From the NCBI GenBank assembly GCA_007116685.1, contig SKIC01000242.1:1-6730 (forward strand): a DNA stretch of 6,730 nt. Direction: 5' to 3'. Below are positions 1 through 5,849 of this stretch, in pieces; the first letter of the stretch is position 1, and each line of letters starts with the position of its first letter. The notes under the pieces are model-generated. The model was not told the DNA's origin. It saw only the letters and a program-made list of their open reading frames with translations, and made no database searches. The translations under genes were made by a program, and so were the position numbers. The DNA is from Balneolales bacterium (GTDB lineage Bacteria > Bacteroidota > Rhodothermia > Balneolales > Natronogracilivirgulaceae).

Positions 1-1904
1 CCATTCTTTTCCGCAGAGATTCAGGCAATAACCATCAGGGATTTGTGCATACACTACATCCTGGAATTTATCTGATGGATGCTGATGGTGGAACTAAAAG
101 ATTAGTCAGCGAGAGTGGCTCTGATGCCAGATTCAGTGCCGATGGTGAGCGAATTTTATATCTCGGCGGACGATATCTTGGCCGTGAATTCAGAAGTATG
201 GATTTGACCGGAAATGATCATCGTACTCATTTCTCATCAACCTATGCCAATAATTTTGTGCCAAGTCCGGATAACAAATGGATTGCTTTTAATGAGTTGT
301 TTAAAGTATATATCGCTCCGATGCCTAAGGCGGGCACAAATATCACGCTCAGCGCCACTACCCGCGCCATACCGGTTACACACGTTGCAGAAGATGCCGG
401 AATAAGTTTGCATTGGTCAGGTGATGGACAATCTCTAAACTGGACTCTAGGTAATGAGTATTTCTCAGTTCCCCTAAAAAAAGCATTTGATTTCCTGGGA
501 AATGGGGAAGAAGGTGAACTTGAACTGCCACTTGGTTCCTCTCAGGGTTTGGCTATTGGCCTGGAACTTACTACAGACAGACCATCCGGGATTCTTGCTG
601 TTACCAATGCGCGTATTATTACTATGAATGGCGACGAGGTTATAGAAAATGGCACCATCATTATCAACGAAAATAGAATTGCTGAAATCGGGAATGCGCA
701 GGATATCACCATTCCATCTAATGCCAGAATTCTGGATGCTGACGGTAAAACAATCATGCCGGGCATGGTTGATGCTCATGCTCATATCGGAAATTTTCGC
801 TATGGATTGAGTCCGCAGCAGCAATGGCATTATTTCGCTAATCTGGCTTACGGTGTAACTACAGTTCATGATCCTTCATCCAACACGGAAATGATATTCA
901 GCCAGGCGGAAATGGTTCAAGCCGGAAATATGGTTGGTCCGCGAATCTTTTCCACCGGACGAATTTTGTACGGAGCTGAAGGAGACTTTAAAGCTGTCAT
1001 TAACTCTTTAGATGACGCGAGATCGGCCATTCGCAGAACCAAAGCATTTGGCGCAACATCTGTCAAAAGCTATAATCAGCCTCGCAGAGATCAGCGCCAG
1101 CAAGTGCTACAAGCTGCCCGTGAATTAGGTGTAAATGTGGTTCCTGAAGGTGGTTCTACGTTCACCCATAATCTGAGTATGATTATTGACGGACACACCG
1201 GAATCGAGCATAATATTCCGATTTTTCCAATCTATAACGATGTTCGCACACTTTGGGGCAGTAGTAATGTTGGATACACGCCTACTTTGGTTGTGAATTA
1301 TGGCTCAGTTAGTGGCGAGTATTACTGGTATCAGCATACCAACGTATGGGAAAGCGAGCGACTACTAAACTTTACACCACGCAGTATTGTCGATTCTCGT
1401 AGCCGTCACAGAACCATGATTCCTTACGAGGAGTATGAGAGAGGACACATTCTTAGTGCTGCAAAAGCAACAGAGCTATTACGCGAAGGGGTAACCGTAA
1501 ATGTTGGCGGACATGGTCAGGTACAAGGTTTGGCTGCACATTGGGAAATGTGGATGTTTGAGCAGGGTGGTATGACCCCATTAGAAGCCATCCGTGCTGC
1601 TACCTTGAATCCGGCTCGTTACATTGGAATGGAACAACATTTAGGTTCACTAGAGCCCGGCAAACTTGCAGATATGATTATTATAGATGGCAACCCATTA
1701 GAAAATCTGCGTGATTCAGAAAATATAACGTACACTGTTCTAAACGGAAGAGTCTATGATGCTATGACAATGAATGAAATTGTTAGAAGAGATAGAGACA
1801 GATTACCGTTTTGGTGGGAGCAAGCAGGCTACCATGAATCATTTGATTTTCACGCAATAATCGAGTCTGATGCCGAAGGCCGATGCGTTTGCGGTAGACA
1901 CTAA
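1..1904 (+). CDS. PD40 (TolB-like) beta-propeller / amidohydrolase fusion protein, C-terminal part (5' end outside window)
   Basis: The reading frame is open from position 3 to the TAA at 1902-1904. The GTG at 45 is an internal valine, because the upstream codons (…FRRDSGNNHQGFV) continue the same propeller-like sequence. The window therefore holds about 633 residues of a protein that in this family is usually about 1,000-1,100 long. The first ~150 residues carry about three TolB/PD40-type blades (GIYLMDADGG…DARFSADGERILY; FVPSPDNKWIAF; LHWSGDGQSLNW). After a linker comes a COG1228-like (imidazolonepropionase/prolidase-related) amidohydrolase domain. Its metal site begins with DAHAH (His codons 777-779 and 783-785). 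Other candidate ligands are Lys at 1065-1067 (SVKSYN), His at 1167-1169 (FTHN), His at 1209-1211 (IEHN), and GGHGQ with His at 1512-1514, where many relatives have Asp. The end is typical of the superfamily: TPLEAIRAATLNPARYIG and LGSLEPGKLADMIIIDGNPL. The substrate cannot be told from sequence; a periplasmic peptide- or amide-hydrolysing enzyme is plausible. Any signal peptide lies outside the window. The tail ends in CVCGRH. Confidence 0.93.
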   Translation, partial: ILFRRDSGNNHQGFVHTLHPGIYLMDADGGTKRLVSESGSDARFSADGERILYLGGRYLGREFRSMDLTGNDHRTHFSSTYANNFVPSPDNKWIAFNELFKVYIAPMPKAGTNITLSATTRAIPVTHVAEDAGISLHWSGDGQSLNWTLGNEYFSVPLKKAFDFLGNGEEGELELPLGSSQGLAIGLELTTDRPSGILAVTNARIITMNGDEVIENGTIIINENRIAEIGNAQDITIPSNARILDADGKTIMPGMVDAHAHIGNFRYGLSPQQQWHYFANLAYGVTTVHDPSSNTEMIFSQAEMVQAGNMVGPRIFSTGRILYGAEGDFKAVINSLDDARSAIRRTKAFGATSVKSYNQPRRDQRQQVLQAARELGVNVVPEGGSTFTHNLSMIIDGHTGIEHNIPIFPIYNDVRTLWGSSNVGYTPTLVVNYGSVSGEYYWYQHTNVWESERLLNFTPRSIVDSRSRHRTMIPYEEYERGHILSAAKATELLREGVTVNVGGHGQVQGLAAHWEMWMFEQGGMTPLEAIRAATLNPARYIGMEQHLGSLEPGKLADMIIIDGNPLENLRDSENITYTVLNGRVYDAMTMNEIVRRDRDRLPFWWEQAGYHESFDFHAIIESDAEGRCVCGRH

Positions 1905-1910
1905 TATACT

Positions 1911-1952
1911 TATTACACTCCGCCTTCTATTTTTATGAGGCGGAGTGTGATA
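1911..1952 (+). terminator. Hairpin after the amidohydrolase gene, probable terminator
   Basis: The hairpin starts 6 nt after the stop codon. The 11-nt arm ACACTCCGCCT (1915-1925) is perfectly complementary to AGGCGGAGTGT (1938-1948). Pairing extends outward through one G·T wobble and three A-T pairs, giving about 15 bp around a 12-nt loop. The downstream strand has no T-run (it reads TAAAAATGG), so this is either a weak intrinsic terminator or a 3'-end-stabilising hairpin. Position and stem strength support a transcript end here. Confidence 0.6.
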
Positions 1953-2089
1953 AAAATGGCATATTATTTGCCCGTAAGGTTATCTTAAATAGTTGTAACG
2001 AATCCGGGTTATAAGCCGATAATTGTTGACAAAACCTGTCTAAATAAGTGAATTAGCTACTTGGGTTTAAATATTTATGCCAAAATTTT

Positions 2090-2587
2090 GTGTCCATTAG
2101 AAAAGTTTTTTTCTACATACTAGTTCTGATTGTATTGTCATGCGGGCATATCAGTAATGCTTATGCGCAACCAAATCCACGTTTTGAAGGTTATACTCCA
2201 ACGGATAGGTTTGCATTTAGTATGGGGCTGAACAAGGGAGGTGCAACCAATTTGGGCTTAGAATTTGAATACATGCCCGGAAATGTATTCGGTTGGTTTC
2301 TTGGCACTGGATACATGGGAGTTAATGCAGGTTTCAATATTCATTTCGACAGAGACGTTAGATCCAATGCCATAGGTTTTGCAATTCAAAGAGAAGGTCC
2401 AATACTTGAGCATCATCGGACTTATGCATCCATGCACTTTTTACTCAGAACTGACAGGCGAATAGAGTCATCAATTGGGTTTGGATTTGTTTTGGAAGAA
2501 GGACCAAATCTTCCAAGAAACCTGAGAAATGAAACCTTCATTTTTCAATACACCATTGGACTTTATTTTAGTGGCGCCGCTCGTTAG
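2090..2587 (+). CDS. Small secreted protein, probable outer-membrane beta-barrel (hypothetical)
   Basis: This is a 165-residue protein read from GTG at 2090; no ATG lies in frame between the upstream stop (2054-2056) and the signal peptide. The N-terminus is a clear export signal: basic SIRK, a hydrophobic stretch FFYILVLIVL, then SNAYA|QP, a good signal peptidase I site after about residue 26. A possible lipobox (VLSC, Cys at about residue 18) makes a lipoprotein the alternative. The mature part has short stretches alternating aromatic/hydrophobic with polar or Gly residues (FAFSMGLNKGG; NLGLEFEYM; FGWFLGTGYMGVNAGFNIHF; YASMHFLLRT; SSIGFGFVLEE; FIFQYTIGLYF), as expected for a barrel of about 8 strands. 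I do not recognise a specific family. No Shine-Dalgarno sequence is visible. It sits alone between the amidohydrolase hairpin and the shared terminator, so it is probably a single-gene unit. Confidence 0.75.
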   Translation: MSIRKVFFYILVLIVLSCGHISNAYAQPNPRFEGYTPTDRFAFSMGLNKGGATNLGLEFEYMPGNVFGWFLGTGYMGVNAGFNIHFDRDVRSNAIGFAIQREGPILEHHRTYASMHFLLRTDRRIESSIGFGFVLEEGPNLPRNLRNETFIFQYTIGLYFSGAAR

Positions 2588-2625
2588 CATAGAAAATTCT
2601 TTACAGACAGTATTTCCCTGAAAAT

Positions 2626-2657
2626 AAAAAAGCCGAGGTATCAGCCCGGCTTTTTTT
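2626..2657. terminator. Bidirectional intrinsic terminator between convergent genes
   Basis: A run of A (2626-2631) leads into GCCG (2632-2635), which pairs with CGGC (2647-2650), followed by seven T (2651-2657). The A and T runs extend the stem to 10 bp. A bulged A at 2636 allows two further G-C pairs (2637-2638 with 2645-2646), leaving a loop of about 6 nt. Both strands show a GC-rich stem followed by a U-run, so it can end the small exported-protein gene (stop 38 nt upstream) on the plus strand and the aceBA operon (stop 41 nt away) on the minus strand. Confidence 0.9.
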
Positions 2658-2698
2658 CGAAGTTTATGTGATTCGCTTTTTAGGTATCGCTTAGTGAA

Positions 2699-3967
2699 TT
2701 AATGGAATTGTTCTTCTTCGGTAGAACCACTCATAGCCAGGGTAGCAGATTGTCCACCTGAAATAGCAGTACTTACCATATCGAAGTAACCGGTTCCAAC
2801 CTCACGCTGATGGCGAGTGGCAGTATATCCGATGGTTTCGTTTTCAAATTCTGCTTCCTGCAGTTTTGAGTAAGCAGCCATTCCTCCATCTTTGTAAGCA
2901 TGAGCAAGCTCAAACATACTGTGATTCAAGGCATGGAAACCAGCAAGAGTAATAAATTGGAATTTATAGCCCATGGCTCCCAGTTCTTTCTGGAAGGTTG
3001 CAATTTCGGCATCAGACAAATGCTTCTTCCAATTGAAAGAAGGAGAACAATTATAAGCCAGCATCTTTCCGGGAAATTTGGCGTGAATAGCTTCTGCAAA
3101 CTGTCTTGCTTCTTCAATACTTGGTGTGGAAGTTTCGCACCAAATTAAATCAGCATAAGGAGCATAGGCTAATCCACGAGCTATTGCCATATCCAGACCA
3201 CCTGTAATGCCGTAGTATCCTTCCGGTGTTCTGCTTCCGGTCATGAATTGATGATCTCTTTCATCTACATCGCTGGTCATTAATTGAGCCGCGTTGGCAT
3301 CCGTCCGTGCAATAATAATGCTTGGAACACCAGCTACATCAGCTGCCAAACGAGCCGCATTAAGAGTGCGTATGAATTGAGATGTTGGTACCAAAACCTT
3401 ACCGCCAAGGTGACCGCATTTTTTCTCAGATGCGAGTTGATCTTCAAAATGTACGGCGGCCGCTCCGGCTTCAATTAAAGCTTTCATCAGTTCGTATGCA
3501 TTGAGCGGACCGCCGAAACCTGCTTCTGCATCCGCAACAATAGGCGCCATCCAATAGGTGCCATTTTTACCTTCAGATTTATGAATCTGATCGGCGCGGA
3601 GCAAAGTTTGATTTATTTTCTTTACTACCTTTGGAACCGAATCCACAGGATATAAACTTTGATCAGGATACATCTGACCGGCAGAATTTGCATCTGCCGC
3701 AACTTGCCAGCCGCTTAGGTAAATAGCTTTTAGTCCGGCTTTTACCTGCTGAAGTGCCTGGTTACCAGTTAGTGCACCTAATGCATTGATATAATCTCTG
3801 GATTGCAGTAAATGCCATAAGCGCTCTGCACCGAGTTCAGCTAAAGTGTGACGAACACGAATGGTACCAGATAATCTGACAACATCTTCGGCTGTGTATG
3901 TCCTCTTAATCCCAATCCATCTTGGGTTTCTGTTCCAGTTATTTTGGAGTTCCAATGCTTCTTTCAT
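2699..3967 (-). CDS. aceA: Isocitrate lyase
   Basis: This enzyme cleaves isocitrate to succinate and glyoxylate, the first committed step of the glyoxylate bypass, in the cytoplasm and normally as a Mg-dependent homotetramer. The 422-residue product is close to the E. coli AceA length (434). The family signature KKCGH is at residues 182-186, with catalytic Cys184, followed by LGGK. Other visible landmarks are SGWQVAAD (85-92), VADAEAGFGG (144-153) for metal and substrate binding, HFEDQ (173-177), IIARTDA (218-224), the substrate loop NCSPSFNW (306-313), and the subunit-contact stretch HQREVGTGYFD (386-396). The C-terminus GSTEEEQF resembles the conserved tail that closes the active site, with one extra His at the end. 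The ATG start is supported by AGGA 8 nt upstream. It is the second gene of a minus-strand operon, 45 nt after aceB, with no promoter evident in the gap. No aceK follows; transcription meets a terminator 41 nt past the stop. Confidence 0.98.
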   Translation of the reverse strand: MKEALELQNNWNRNPRWIGIKRTYTAEDVVRLSGTIRVRHTLAELGAERLWHLLQSRDYINALGALTGNQALQQVKAGLKAIYLSGWQVAADANSAGQMYPDQSLYPVDSVPKVVKKINQTLLRADQIHKSEGKNGTYWMAPIVADAEAGFGGPLNAYELMKALIEAGAAAVHFEDQLASEKKCGHLGGKVLVPTSQFIRTLNAARLAADVAGVPSIIIARTDANAAQLMTSDVDERDHQFMTGSRTPEGYYGITGGLDMAIARGLAYAPYADLIWCETSTPSIEEARQFAEAIHAKFPGKMLAYNCSPSFNWKKHLSDAEIATFQKELGAMGYKFQFITLAGFHALNHSMFELAHAYKDGGMAAYSKLQEAEFENETIGYTATRHQREVGTGYFDMVSTAISGGQSATLAMSGSTEEEQFH

Positions 3968-3975
3968 GATTGTTA

Positions 3976-3979
3976 TCCT
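3976..3979 (-). promoter_or_regulatory. Ribosome binding site of aceA
   Basis: On the minus strand the aceB-aceA gap reads AGGA, then an 8-nt spacer, then ATG. It is the only clear Shine-Dalgarno-like site I found in front of a gene in this window. It suggests aceA is translated by its own initiation event and not by coupling to aceB. Confidence 0.6.
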
Positions 3980-4012
3980 GTGGTTTTGATTTGGTTGAGT
4001 AGAAAATTAGAA

Positions 4013-5653
4013 TCAGGCTGGATCAGAGCTCATGCTCAGAAAATCAGCAAGTTTATCTTGGGTGAATATTTCTTCAGCTACCTTTGCAGCTTCCTGAAAT
4101 TGTGTTTTAAAATGTTCAGCGGTTTGTTTGTCGCTTACATCCTCGTCAACCTCAGCCATTATTTTTTCAAGCTCTTCGGCAAAAATGGATGAGATGAGTT
4201 CGTTAGTTACTTTTTCTCCTGTTTCGAGAATTACCCTATGGTGCTTCCATTGCCAGGTTTGTGCTCTCGAAATTTCGAGCGTTGCTAAATCCTCCATTAA
4301 ATTATCCCAGGCTACACAGCCGATATCCTGCAACCAGCCATTCATGTAACCAATACCCACCCGTACATTTGTGCGTAGGCCATCCATTGTTTTTGGACCC
4401 TCAGAGGAAGGAATTAAATCAGGATATTTAGGATAGGGGGGATGAACATCTAATTGGTTTTCTTTAGGGAATTGCTCTAAAGCCGGGCCTATGAAGTAGG
4501 GATGTGAAACCCAACAGCCGTCGTGGCCTAATTGCGATTCCCAGGCTTTGTCATTAGTTACTTTTTCGGTTTGAATTTGTCTGAGTTCTTTCGTTTTCCC
4601 AGGAGTAAAGGCAGACATTCCGCCCATTGCAAAAGCTCCACGCGCATGGCAAATACGGACTATCCGTTTAGCGTAATTTTCCATCCAGTACTTTTGCATA
4701 TTTATAGTGGCACGGTCAGCCATAATTCTGTCGGGGTGATTTTTCAAGACTTTGATATCGCTAAAAATCTTATCCCAGCGTCCGGTATTTAAACCTGCGG
4801 CATGTTCTCTGATTTCATAGAGTAGTTCCTCAATCTGAAATGCAGCAGTTAATGTTTCTATCAAAAAAGTTGCCCTCAGAGTGCCGGTGGGTAAGCCCAT
4901 GTGTTGCTGAAGCAGGATGAATAAATCATTCCACCAACGGGCTTCCAGATAATGCTCACACTTTGGGATATAATATTTCGGCGTTTTATTCTGATTCAGA
5001 TATTCCCTGGCGGTGTGGTGAAAGCAAACAACTAAATCAAGCAAACCTCCGGAAATCGGCTCGCCATTTATAAGCAGATTAGATTCATCCAGATGTAGTC
5101 CGCGTACACGAACCATGACACCGGCCTTGTCATTATTATCCAGCTCATATACTTTGTCTTTTTGTTCAAAACGTAAATCGCCTTTAACTGCCCCAATCAC
5201 ATTGTGAAAACCATCAACAACATTATTCCATGATGGTTTCATGGAGTCTTCAAAATCCAGCATGGCCATATCTGCACGTTCGCCATCAGAATTTCTGGAG
5301 AGCATATTGATGACCATTTTAGCAGAATTCACAGGACCAGTAATCTCCACGCGTCTTTTTAACAAATCCTGAGGAATAGGGGCGACGCTCCAGTTACCTG
5401 AAGCTGCTGCTGAATCTTCCGGCTCGTAGGTTGGGAGCACTCCGCTATCAAATGTTTTTTGTCGCTCATTGCGCATTTGTAGCAATTTTTGTCTTCTACC
5501 TTGTAATTGCTGGTGAAGAGCAGAAAGCATCTTAATCACCGGTTCTGTAAGCACCTCTTCTGCGCGATCAGTAAGAGCGTTTTTGCGAATTTGTACGTTA
5601 AATCCAAGATCCACTAAATCGGTTTCTTTTTGTGTAAGCGTAATCGTATCCAT
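4013..5653 (-). CDS. aceB: Malate synthase A
   Basis: This enzyme condenses glyoxylate with acetyl-CoA to give malate, the second reaction of the glyoxylate bypass. The 546-residue product has the length of the A-type enzyme (about 530-550), not the ~720-residue G-type. The malate synthase signature is present as REHAAGLNTGRWDKIF (282-297). Probable catalytic and metal residues are Arg184 in VRVRG (TIM-barrel start), Glu266 in FLIET and Asp294 in GRWD as Mg2+ ligands, and Asp455 in the motif MEDLATLEISRAQTWQW as the general base. DFEDSMKPSWNN (133-144) and GGMSAFTPGK (344-353) are also family-conserved. The N-terminal part (about 40-70) is a charged helix rich in Gln and Arg, as in relatives. 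The ATG at 5651-5653 has no obvious Shine-Dalgarno. It is the first gene of the aceB-aceA operon and is divergent from the XRE regulator. Confidence 0.98.
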   Translation of the reverse strand: MDTITLTQKETDLVDLGFNVQIRKNALTDRAEEVLTEPVIKMLSALHQQLQGRRQKLLQMRNERQKTFDSGVLPTYEPEDSAAASGNWSVAPIPQDLLKRRVEITGPVNSAKMVINMLSRNSDGERADMAMLDFEDSMKPSWNNVVDGFHNVIGAVKGDLRFEQKDKVYELDNNDKAGVMVRVRGLHLDESNLLINGEPISGGLLDLVVCFHHTAREYLNQNKTPKYYIPKCEHYLEARWWNDLFILLQQHMGLPTGTLRATFLIETLTAAFQIEELLYEIREHAAGLNTGRWDKIFSDIKVLKNHPDRIMADRATINMQKYWMENYAKRIVRICHARGAFAMGGMSAFTPGKTKELRQIQTEKVTNDKAWESQLGHDGCWVSHPYFIGPALEQFPKENQLDVHPPYPKYPDLIPSSEGPKTMDGLRTNVRVGIGYMNGWLQDIGCVAWDNLMEDLATLEISRAQTWQWKHHRVILETGEKVTNELISSIFAEELEKIMAEVDEDVSDKQTAEHFKTQFQEAAKVAEEIFTQDKLADFLSMSSDPA

Positions 5654-5690
5654 AGTTAGCGAGTTTTGTTTGTTTGTAAACTTCCCTTGT

Positions 5691-5719
5691 ATTATAACCT
5701 TGCGGAAAACAAAACAAAA
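5691..5719 (-). promoter_or_regulatory. Candidate promoter of the aceBA operon
   Basis: On the minus strand a perfect TATAAT (5691-5696) is preceded, after 18 nt, by TTTTG (5715-5719), which fits the Bacteroidota preference for a TTTG/TTG upstream element. The downstream box fits the E. coli consensus better than the Bacteroidota TAnnTTTG element. The predicted transcript would start about 30 nt before the aceB ATG. A 14-bp palindrome directly abuts and overlaps the upstream element, which would allow control by a bound regulator. Confidence 0.5.
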
Positions 5720-5732
5720 GCGAAATTTCGCT
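5719..5732. promoter_or_regulatory. Perfect 14-bp palindrome, candidate operator for aceBA
   Basis: AGCGAAATTTCGCT is an exact self-complementary palindrome. It lies at the upstream edge of the candidate aceBA promoter and contains the first of four TTCGC cores in the region. The divergent XRE-type regulator is the obvious candidate to bind it; this is inferred from position and symmetry. Confidence 0.5.
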
Positions 5733-5803
5733 AAAAATAAAAATTCGCAAAAAAATATATTTTCATAATTAAAATTCGCTTAAATATTTGTCTATTCGCC
5801 AAA
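5726..5803. repeat. Four spaced direct repeats with core TTCGC
   Basis: The core TTCGC occurs at 5727-5731, 5744-5748, 5775-5779 and 5795-5799, always on the plus strand, flanked by A/T on the left and by [T/A/C][A/T]AA on the right. Approximate consensus: WWTTCGCNWAA. Start-to-start distances are 17, 31 and 20 bp; the last two are near three and two helical turns. The surrounding DNA is almost entirely A/T, so the cores stand out. They resemble the TTTGCAAA core remembered for actinobacterial RamB sites, which is only a suggestion. Confidence 0.5.
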
Positions 5804-5808
5804 TATTT
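5782..5808. promoter_or_regulatory. 9-bp inverted repeat with 9-bp spacer, candidate operator
   Basis: AAATATTTG (5782-5790) and CAAATATTT (5800-5808) are exact inverted copies, centre to centre 18 bp apart, separated by a spacer that contains the fourth TTCGC core. The geometry suits a dimeric helix-turn-helix protein. It lies 42-68 bp upstream of the regulator ATG, where it could overlap that gene's promoter. AT-rich composition makes chance inverted repeats more likely here. Confidence 0.4.
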
Positions 5809-5813
5809 CTACT

Positions 5814-5830
5814 TTACGCTGGCAGCGTAA
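5814..5830. promoter_or_regulatory. 17-bp odd palindrome upstream of the regulator gene
   Basis: TTACGCTG (5814-5821) and CAGCGTAA (5823-5830) are exact inverted copies around a single central G at 5822. It ends 19 nt before the regulator ATG. As DNA it is a candidate autoregulatory operator. As RNA it would form a 7-bp hairpin with a 3-nt loop just in front of the start codon, if the transcript begins upstream of it. It is the most GC-rich part of the intergenic region. Confidence 0.5.
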
Positions 5831-5849
5831 TAATTAAAATGTTTTGTAT

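Noticed and set aside
45..47. GTG as start codon of the amidohydrolase gene
   Set aside because: The frame stays open to the left window edge and the upstream residues continue the propeller-type sequence; the family is far longer than 619 residues, so this is an internal codon.
474..869. 131-residue minus-strand reading frame inside the amidohydrolase gene
   Set aside because: It lies opposite a well-conserved amidohydrolase sequence, has no recognisable domain and no sign of its own promoter; it is an antisense shadow.
2026..2054. TTGACA (2026-2031) as a promoter for the small exported-protein gene
   Set aside because: The -35-like hexamer is perfect, but at 17-bp spacing the partner is TGAATT (3 of 6 matches), and no good Bacteroidota TAnnTTTG element lies at a suitable distance. 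It remains only a possibility.
1953..2089. Possible small RNA or tRNA fragment between the amidohydrolase hairpin and the exported-protein gene
   Set aside because: Short segments such as CCGGGTTATAAGCCG looked structured, but no cloverleaf, T-arm with the right spacing, or known RNA motif could be built.
3944..4192. 82-residue plus-strand reading frame spanning the aceB-aceA junction
   Set aside because: It is antisense to the end of aceB and the start of aceA, with no recognisable content; the hydrophobic stretch arises from the reverse complement of coding sequence.
5672..5681. GTTTGTAAAC as an additional operator near aceB
   Set aside because: It has 4-bp arms and a core one base from TTTGCAAA, but it is short and sits in a repetitive GTTT tract, so chance is likely; it would lie at or just after the predicted transcription start.
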